The notes under the pieces are model-generated. The model did no database searches, had not been told where the DNA came from, and worked only from the letters and a program-made list of their open reading frames with translations. Positions 59,001 to 64,000 of a DNA stretch of 64,000 nucleotides are shown one piece after another; positions within the stretch are counted from its first letter, which is position 1, and every line of letters starts with the position of its first letter. The translations under genes and the position numbers were made by a program. Source of the stretch: Albula goreensis (lineage: Eukaryota; Chordata; Actinopteri; Albuliformes; Albulidae); NCBI GenBank assembly GCA_022829145.1, contig CM040763.1, forward strand, positions 13,439,141-13,503,140. Direction: 5' to 3'.

Positions 59001-59712
59001 AACTACATTAATCAAACGGTAATATATGTAAAAGAAGTGTTTTGGCCCAGGGAGAGACTGTGAAATGTACAGTAAAACTGAGATAAAATAACAATTCATG
59101 CACACTTTATAACCTCAGAAAATGAAAAATACATATGTGTGTATTTTTTTCTTTTTCTTTTATTCTACATAGCTTGGTTTTCACTACAGTGCTTCCGGAA
59201 GGTAGACGTACAGACGCTGGACTCAGATGTATATTTGCTGGTGTATTTTTCATTAATGAATCGCCATGACGGCTCAGTGTGCTTGTCATAGATAATTAAT
59301 TGACTGATAAGTGTAAAAGCTAATATACTGCTAATGCGCGGCACGGCCCCTTTTGACACAACCTCTGCCTCCTCGCTGAGATTAATGAAGCCTCCCTAAT
59401 TAAAACGTACAGTGATCGGGGTGGATGCCGGGCCGGCAAACGGAATCGTAATCAGGGAGTGATGTAAGCCACGGATACTTTGATGAAATGTTAGCAGGTT
59501 GGGGTGAGCAGAGCTGGTCTACCCTCATGGTCTTGAAAACGGACTGGGGTAACGAGGGACACTGGTGCTCCGAGATTGGAGCTGATAGGCCGCCATCAGG
59601 TCCTGCCATTAGCGCCACTCAGCTCTCCACTTGCCAAATACTGATCTCATATACATTGCAATAGAGGGATACTTACAAACATGAGGAGTAGCAGCGGTGT
59701 CACAATTATGCC
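34587..59712 (-). CDS. SLC10A7: SLC10A7, C-terminal half (six exons, 5' and 3' ends incomplete)
   Basis: The exons in transcript order are 59712-59677, 55867-55784, 50711-50546, 47842-47791, 47628-47555 and 34732-34587. Together they are 558 bases, 186 in-frame codons, with all borders GT-AG and all phases agreeing. The product follows vertebrate SLC10A7 (about 340 residues) almost residue for residue from about 145 to 331: [27 protein letters not shown]+[54 protein letters not shown] and [13 protein letters not shown]. Known: a ten-helix SLC10 (sodium/bile acid cotransporter) relative in the Golgi/secretory pathway, without confirmed bile-acid transport; its loss in humans causes skeletal dysplasia with amelogenesis imperfecta and altered heparan sulfate and calcium handling. 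The five N-terminal exons or so must lie right of 64000. Confidence 0.95.
34953..35098. repeat. tandem duplication, 2 x 73 bp
   Basis: Unit 1 (34953-35025) and unit 2 (35026-35098) share AACTTATGAA, TTAGTTTT and a near-identical 40-base block beginning TTAATGGAAAAGACATG. The offset is exactly 73 bases. The second halves are almost unchanged, so the duplication looks recent. It lies 220 bases upstream (in transcript terms) of the SLC10A7 exon at 34587-34732. Confidence 0.92.
35639..35661. repeat. poly(T) tract, 23 bases
   Basis: A homopolymer T run. On the - strand it is poly(A), but no AATAAA precedes it, so a retroposed origin is not supported. Confidence 0.95.
36560..36637 (+). mobile_element. 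possible L2-type LINE 3' tail remnant
   Basis: TTGATTGTAACTTTATTTTA, then CACTGTGCCATAAATACAAT and TCAATTCAA resemble the 3' ends of fish L2-type elements (GTGCTATAAATAAAATTGAATTGAA style). No reverse-transcriptase relic is seen upstream. It was recognised by style only. Confidence 0.3.
39992..40015. repeat. poly(T) tract, 24 bases
   Basis: A homopolymer T run in the SLC10A7 intron. No poly(A) signal lies near it on the - strand. Confidence 0.95.
40380..40880. promoter_or_regulatory. CpG-rich, promoter-like segment inside SLC10A7 intron
   Basis: CpG dinucleotides are dense here (GCGCGCGCC, CGAGCGCCGAG, CACGAGACGGGAACG, CGCCCCGAGGGGCGAGG, ACGCCGGCCC), in sharp contrast to the AT-rich intron. 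The left edge carries GCGCGCCACTTCC, which on the - strand is GGAAGTGGCGCGC, an ETS-type site abutting an E2F-like site. On the + strand 40596-40880 is open for 94 codons and ends in a basic segment ([18 protein letters not shown]). I recognise no protein family. It could be a nested or alternative promoter, a first exon, or an unmethylated enhancer. Confidence 0.35.
41336..41347 (-). promoter_or_regulatory. Brn3/POU4F-type site TGCATAATTAAT
   Basis: On the - strand the bases read TGCATAATTAAT, which is the published type of high-affinity POU4F (Brn3) target. A partial match, TGCATAATTA, is at 14937-14946. POU4F2 is the expected next gene beyond SLC10A7 in vertebrates, which makes a regulatory role conceivable, but occupancy is not shown by sequence. 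Confidence 0.3.
42466..42722. repeat. 30-bp minisatellite, about 8 degenerate copies
   Basis: The unit is GTCAGTGCTGTGAACACTAG + GACAGGATTG, most regular from 42568 to 42720 (starts at 42568, 42598, 42628, 42658). Because 30 is a multiple of three, it gives open frames on both strands (Val/Thr- and Leu/Thr-rich), and these are artefacts. Confidence 0.93.
43711..43755. repeat. C-rich (CCCCTCCA)n tract, G-quadruplex potential on - strand
   Basis: ACCCCCCAACCGCCCCCTCC is followed by repeated ACCCCTCC units. On the - strand, which is the SLC10A7 sense strand, this gives at least five runs of four or more G with short loops, a classical quadruplex pattern in DNA and in the intronic RNA. Confidence 0.8.
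47210..47265. repeat. (ATAAT)n pentanucleotide repeat
   Basis: Imperfect AATAT/ATAAT repeats in the SLC10A7 intron, just upstream of the exon pair at 47.6-47.8 kb on the + strand numbering. Purely AT. Confidence 0.85.
47555..47628 (-). CDS. SLC10A7: SLC10A7 exon encoding [23 protein letters not shown]
   Basis: A 74-base exon between CTTGCAG and TTTAG/GTAGGT. It begins with the third base of an Arg codon and ends with the first base of the Gly codon completed by the next exon. It encodes the polar FTPADTVA and [10 protein letters not shown] segments, which in SLC10-type folds lie at the helix-crossing region and are the most conserved part of the family. Confidence 0.96.
47629..47790 (-). other. 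SLC10A7: SLC10A7 mini-intron, 162 bp
   Basis: This intron is unusually short compared with its multi-kilobase neighbours. The donor is GTAAGT at 47790-47785, and the acceptor CTTGCAG precedes 47628. It contains no recognisable element. Confidence 0.93.
47791..47842 (-). CDS. SLC10A7: SLC10A7 exon encoding [17 protein letters not shown]
   Basis: A 52-base exon between CTTCCACAG and ACCAG/GTAAGT. It encodes a hydrophobic membrane segment matching the vertebrate family almost exactly. The phases (enters after one base, leaves after two) agree with both neighbours. Confidence 0.95.
47843..50545 (-). other. SLC10A7: SLC10A7 intron, 2.7 kb
   Basis: AT-rich DNA without a recognisable gene. A GC-richer, repeat-poor part at about 49950-50390 may be conserved non-coding DNA. 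A CA-rich tract lies just before 50521, directly downstream of the donor of the next exon. Confidence 0.8.
50443..50521. repeat. imperfect (CA)n tract next to SLC10A7 splice donor
   Basis: CACA repeats with CG and AG interruptions end about 25 bases from the donor at 50545-50544. On the pre-mRNA this is a UG-rich run just inside the intron, the type of sequence CELF and TDP-43 proteins bind. Any effect on splicing is inference. Confidence 0.85.
50546..50711 (-). CDS. SLC10A7: SLC10A7 exon encoding [19 protein letters not shown]...FSLVIVVFI
   Basis: A 166-base exon between CCCTTTCACCACAG and ATCA/GTGAGT, starting on a codon boundary. It carries the amphipathic [16 protein letters not shown] loop, a membrane segment ([17 protein letters not shown]), the loop [10 protein letters not shown] and the start of the next helix. 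It is the longest SLC10A7 exon in the window. Confidence 0.97.
50712..55783 (-). other. SLC10A7: SLC10A7 intron, 5.1 kb
   Basis: No gene was found. GC-rich islands at about 50840-51200 and 54230-54640 are repeat-poor apart from an 11-base G run at 54541, and could be conserved non-coding DNA. A 29-bp minisatellite family fills 55335-55745, next to the following exon. Confidence 0.8.
55335..55745. repeat. 29-bp minisatellite, regular core 55454-55615 with degenerate flanks
   Basis: The unit GGTAACTGGTCAGTACATTG + GGATTGATA starts at 55511, 55540, 55569 and 55598, exactly 29 bases apart. Related CAGTCAGGACACTGTGACAG blocks extend on both sides. It lies about 40 bases from the SLC10A7 donor at 55783-55782. 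Confidence 0.93.
55784..55867 (-). CDS. SLC10A7: SLC10A7 exon encoding [28 protein letters not shown]
   Basis: An 84-base exon, exactly 28 codons and phase 0 at both ends, between GTCTCTTTGCAG and CAG/GTGAGT. It holds the serine-rich loop GSSSSVPF and a membrane segment ([12 protein letters not shown]), nearly identical to the vertebrate family. Skipping it would keep the frame. Confidence 0.97.
55947..55998. repeat. (CA)n microsatellite, about 26 units
   Basis: An uninterrupted CA run that begins about 80 bases upstream (in transcript terms) of the exon at 55784-55867, near its branch-point region. Confidence 0.97.
58560..58622. repeat. C-rich tract, G-quadruplex potential on - strand
   Basis: Several runs of four to nine C (ACCCACCCCCCCCC, GCCCCTTATCCCCCCCC, CCACCACCCC) occur within 60 bases. 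On the SLC10A7 sense strand they are G runs. Confidence 0.75.
59677..59712 (-). CDS. SLC10A7: SLC10A7 36-base micro-exon encoding [12 protein letters not shown]
   Basis: Twelve codons, phase 0 at both ends, between an acceptor with a run of about 17 T (ending TTTTTTCAG) and TTT/GTAAGT. The peptide matches the family segment GIVITPLLLLLF that precedes GSSSSVPF. Skipping would delete most of one membrane helix without a frameshift. Confidence 0.94.
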
Positions 59713-62700
59713 CTGAAAAAAAAAAAAAAAACATGCACATATTAATAGAGAAGACATGCTAGACATTCCAAATGTCTAAAGCATTCCTTTGTAACTGCTT
59801 TGTGCTGTTCTGAATGCATTTACAGTAACATCAGCTGAAGTACTGGAACAAACTCACGTGATAAGCTTAAGTGTGTAATTAAATCTGATATTCAGCATAC
59901 AGTAAAACAGCACGCTCTCTCTTTTTAACCATGTTTTGGTTCAAATGGAGCGCCACACACTGCGATTCTGTTCTGTGTGGTTCTCCCGACTGCGAATGAT
60001 CCTATCTAGGTCAGGGTTTGCGGAGGGAAGAGAGAGAGGGAGAGGGGAAGAGAGAGAGAGATAGGGAGCGCAAGCATAAATCCAGGGTGTCGCGTTGAGA
60101 AAAGGCTCGTGAAAGCATTCAAGTGATCTCATTCTCCAGCTGCCACAACAATCCTGGCTAGCGGTGGCTGATTCTCCCTTTTTTGATACATTTGCACCTC
60201 CGGATCAGACGCGTGCACGTGGGCTGCCGCTGACAGCAAGAGGCAGGCGACGGCTTTCCAGCGTCTTCAAAGCGCCAGAGAAACTGGGCTGAGTGGAATC
60301 TGAGAATGCAGCGCGCCGGGAGAGGCCCATTCTGCCAGGCCATGCAATAACTACTGTACTAAAGCGGTGCACTCAAAGAGGCATTCAACCAACAAATAAG
60401 TAAATAAATATAAATAAAACACATAAATAAAAACATTATTTTCTGACTGAGCTCTGTTTCACCACAATAAACACATCTACACTATGAATTTATTGTAAAA
60501 TATGCTGTTTAAATTAAAAGCAGCTAACAATTTTTATTTTCATTATTAAGATGGAAAAGTGTGCAATTAACAATTTGAGACAAACGTAGGATACATTGTA
60601 CCCAGACAGATCAATACTCATCAATTATAATATAAACAATTTCAGCAACAGATGCATGCAAGAGCAATGGATTTTAATTTATTTGAGGGCTGGGAATCCA
60701 AAAAAGACACTGCTCTTATACTAGACTTGACAGCAACTGAACAACACCTCATATGGTAATAGGTTTAGCCTGTATAATCTTAATGTAACTGATAATATAG
60801 CATAAAGTGTTGGTACCATTGCACCTGTATGCACAGAAAAGCCTTCTTGTTGGAGAATAATACAACTGCAGTGTAACATAGCAAACGCTGTTCACTAGCA
60901 ACAATAACAATTACTAACACCTGGAGATTAAAATCTCAGACTGGAGAGCTGTCCCTTTGATGATGCAGGGAATAGAACATGGTTCCAGACAGCATTTTCT
61001 TTATTTTCTTTCTTTGTTAGATGCAATTTTGTGAATGCTTTTTTGCAGGAAATGTGTGTTGTTAACAGAGCAAGCACACCTCCTTTATAACTATAATAAC
61101 ACACTGTTATAACATTCAGTGACCTTTATGTCTGTGTTATTACATAGTAATTGGTCTTTTGTCACTATGATACCTGCAGTTTGTTTTGGAGTCAGCCATC
61201 TTACTGATGTTCTTGTCTTAGTACCTAACACTAAAATATGAATATATCTTGTACAATGACAATGTTTTATGCTGGTTATTGAATGAGTGACAGTATTTGA
61301 ATTGTAATTGGCATGTACATACAACATTATTTCATATATTTTTATTCAATAAAATCCAATCTTTATGTGCCCTTGGCTAACATGACCCCCTGACTGGAAC
61401 AAACTGGGGGGAAAAAGTAAAACACACCCACCTAACAATGAAGGCCTGTTTGTGAACCTAACTGTCAATGAAACAATCGTCTAAACTACTGTCGCCTTTA
61501 AACTAAAAAATACACCTCAAATGTACAGTTCAATAACTTCAACAATTTCCCTCTCACTCCAAAACTCTCCATACAAAAAGAAAGGTCTTTCGCAACACTG
61601 TCACTATCGTGTATATCAAATAGTGTCATATGAGCACAACCCAGGGGAAGTGGGTCTTAAAAAAATACTTTCCACAAACGACAGGAAACTTTACAATTCA
61701 CAACAAGGGAGAAACCTCCAATTTGAGAAAACAAAGGGAAGGAGCAGACAGTTGGCTTGCCTCGCGGTTTCATTTCAGCATGACAGTTTCCCTCCACTTA
61801 AAAGGAGACAGCCTTCTGCATCTATTTGCCGATTCTATCTCATCAGGTGCATTTAACACGTAACGAGGTTAATAATAACGAATATCAAAGTAGCACTTTT
61901 GTCATGTAGCCTTGGAATACCTCCTTACTTGGATAGGTTTTTCCCTCCACATCAGAGATTTTTTATTAATATGCTGCGTGAAAGACAACTATTAAAATAT
62001 CAAAGGTGTGTTTTCTCAAAGCCAGCCATCTGCTAATTTTTAAGTGGTGTTCCTCCTCCTCTCATCCTAACACATTTCACTTCAGCGTTATCTAGCCGTC
62101 GGTACTCGCTCTGTGGTCCCGTTCCTCCATCTGGACGCCGATACCCGTTCAGACTTTCAAACGAACCAACACAGGTGCGTCTGACTGAGCCAATTTGAGG
62201 GAGCATGACATTACTTCCTTTCAAGATTCATGCGCATTTTACATAGTGGTTCTAACGAGGACTATTGCACGCCAGTTACAGTATGCACGTCCTCTTGTTC
62301 TAAAAGAGTCTGGTTGATTTGTGTACAAGTACAAAACTTAACTACACACAGGACAAATACATTTTATGAAATTTGCCTGGCACTTCCGCATCTTTTAAAA
62401 CCCTTGCTGCAAAATTGTTAGTCAACAAATGCTGTATTGCATGCAAAATATCCTGGTTACAATGTTATGAGTAAAAGAGTTTTTTTTTTTTTTTTTAAAG
62501 CCCTTGCTTTAAAGAGCTTTTTGTTCCATTTACACTAAATACAAGCAACTACACAGGAACCAAAATTAACAAGTAGACAAAGCATGCTTGAAGAAGAAAT
62601 AGATTCATACAAAATAAAACGGAACATAGTTCAGTTAAATTTGACAGATTCAATGTTTTTTATGGAAAATAAACTGTAAAAGTAGATAGCTATTAGCATA

Positions 62701-63405
62701 GCACCAACTGACTTTTGCAAGCTTACAAAACTTACAGCTACAAAATGGCACTGTCGTCTCAGAAATTTCCACAGCTTTTGTTGTATACAAAGTTGGAAGT
62801 TGGAACAAGTTGGAACAAAAGTCGTCCCTAATTCAATGGCCCATACACGAGCAAGTAATGTATTCGCTCATAGTTATTTTATCCGTGTTCTACCAGTGTT
62901 AAAGGCAAAGTTTAAGGAATTCTAAGAGCAATTCAGACCATGCAACACTTGCTCCAGCAACTTTAAAATGGATTAAAATAGGGACTTTGACAACGACATT
63001 AAGTTCTCCTTAAGTCTTCTGTGAGGCCAGCTCACTACAGACTATACAGACTGTGACAGTACATTAGAAAGTTGAAGACAACACAGCAATCTTTAATTAG
63101 TTTTGTGTACCAAGAATAATGTTTTGAAAGACAATACCAACACAGCACCGGAAAAAGCTGCACCAAGTCAAGACAGCTAAATTATATGCTGGACAGAAAA
63201 GTATGCTAAATTATTAGGAAAATTGCAGGTAGAATCAATTTACAGTTAGAATTTTTTAGAATCGATTGCAGTTAGAAATGACAGTTCTGTTGATATGTGT
63301 GGTACATGAACATATATGAGTGCAGGTTTGTCACATTTTGTTCAGTCCATTTGAGTATGACAGTATGGGACGATACTACTGGAAATACTTCAGGTTTTGT
63401 TTTAG

Positions 63406-63419
63406 CCAGCAGATGGCGC
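63406..63419 (+). promoter_or_regulatory. CTCF core motif, full match
   Basis: CCAGCAGATGGCGC fits all 14 positions of the CTCF core CCASYAGRKGGCRS. It points right. A near-perfect second site in the same orientation follows 490 bases later. Confidence 0.5.
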
Positions 63420-63895
63420 ACTCTTCATAATGCAAAAAATCAGCCTGAATTTTTTTCCACCTCAACCCTTTTTTGCAAAATGAAACTGTTTCACTTAAAA
63501 TTAATTTCTTCTAAAGTTGGTTCATTTTAGTTTCCTTAATTCCAAACACTTAACTTTCTAAATTAAATGAGGAAATATTTAAACTGACTCAGGCTTCAAA
63601 TATCAACAATGAAATAATCGGCTAATACAGGTGAATCTAGCATCAGTCATTGTGCCCCCGCTCTAAGATTGCTCTTTACAAACCAAATTCAGCTACAAGT
63701 GAGCTATTCTTTTTGGGAAAATTTGGTGGTATTGTAAAGAGATTGCCCCAGAGCATTTGCTTCTATTACATAGCAGTCTCTTCAATTGGTTATTCATGTA
63801 AGTTGAGTGAAATGTGTAGCCAGACTGACAACCATCACTACTGTTATTTTTTGAACACTGCTCTCCTATTCTCCATAAAGTGCTGATAAGTGTCA

Positions 63896-63909
63896 GCACT
63901 AGATGGCGC
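63896..63909 (+). promoter_or_regulatory. CTCF core motif, 13 of 14 match
   Basis: GCACTAGATGGCGC differs from the CTCF core only at the first base and has the same orientation as the site at 63406. Confidence 0.45.
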
Positions 63910-64000
63910 TTTTGTCCTTCAGTTTGAATTCAGCTCTAACGCTGCCCTCACACCAAACAGGCAGTCGGTCCAGCTGACCACCCCAGCCTTCATCCCTGCA

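Larger units (their letters stand above)
55868..59676 (-). other. SLC10A7: SLC10A7 intron, 3.8 kb
   Basis: It begins with a CA microsatellite (transcript 3' end side) and otherwise shows AT-rich DNA, a C-rich block at 58560-58622 and a repeat-poor GC-richer block at 59330-59640 directly before the 36-base exon. No additional exon was recognised. Confidence 0.8.
59713..64000 (-). other. SLC10A7: part of SLC10A7 intron, continuing beyond the window
   Basis: The preceding exon, expected to end in a peptide like NSAFGSFL, was not found up to 64000. The region is AT-rich with a 17-base T run at 62480 and two CTCF-type motifs near the right end. No other gene signal was seen. Confidence 0.75.

Overview
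This is a vertebrate nuclear window, almost certainly from a ray-finned fish. The evidence is AT-rich non-coding DNA, long CA/TG microsatellites, degraded tRNA-derived SINEs with a fish-type body, and short coding exons separated by large introns with GT-AG borders. No prokaryotic, viral or organellar gene is present. The species cannot be read from the sequence; the SINE style suggests a teleost, but that is an inference.

Two genes are supported and they are transcribed towards each other. On the + strand, six coding exons between 19037 and 27773 join in frame from ATG to stop into a type I membrane protein of about 505 residues (498 with an alternative acceptor). It has a signal peptide, an N-terminal Reeler domain, a long Pro/Gly/Ser-rich stalk, one transmembrane helix and a short conserved-looking tail. 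This is the fish counterpart of REELD1. On the - strand, six exons between 59712 and 34587 encode roughly residues 145-331 of SLC10A7, the Golgi/secretory-pathway member of the SLC10 family. All exon phases agree. Its N-terminal exons lie beyond 64000, and its final short exon is not confidently located. As I remember it, the order REELD1 (+) then SLC10A7 (-) matches the tetrapod arrangement, with POU4F2 expected further right.

Layout: 1-18765 is gene-free DNA with one intra-window duplication (6.5 and 8.0 kb), a repeat cluster at 7.3-7.6 kb, one SINE and microsatellites. 18766-28050 is REELD1, flanked by TG-rich DNA upstream and CA-rich DNA in the 3' UTR. 28.1-34.6 kb is the shared 3' region of the two genes and holds a MITE, a 22-bp minisatellite and a poly(A)-ended segment. 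34.6-59.7 kb is SLC10A7 with introns of 12.8 kb, 162 bp, 2.7 kb, 5.1 kb and 3.8 kb. 59.7-64 kb is part of the next SLC10A7 intron and has two CTCF-type motifs near its right end.

The two proteins are not known to work together; the convergence looks like conserved gene order. I found no convincing new biological system. The best leads are non-coding: a CpG-rich, promoter-like segment inside SLC10A7 (40.38-40.88 kb), a transition-only duplicated element at 6.5/8.0 kb, a complete 117-bp inverted-repeat element at 33.15 kb, and the unresolved 3' end of SLC10A7.
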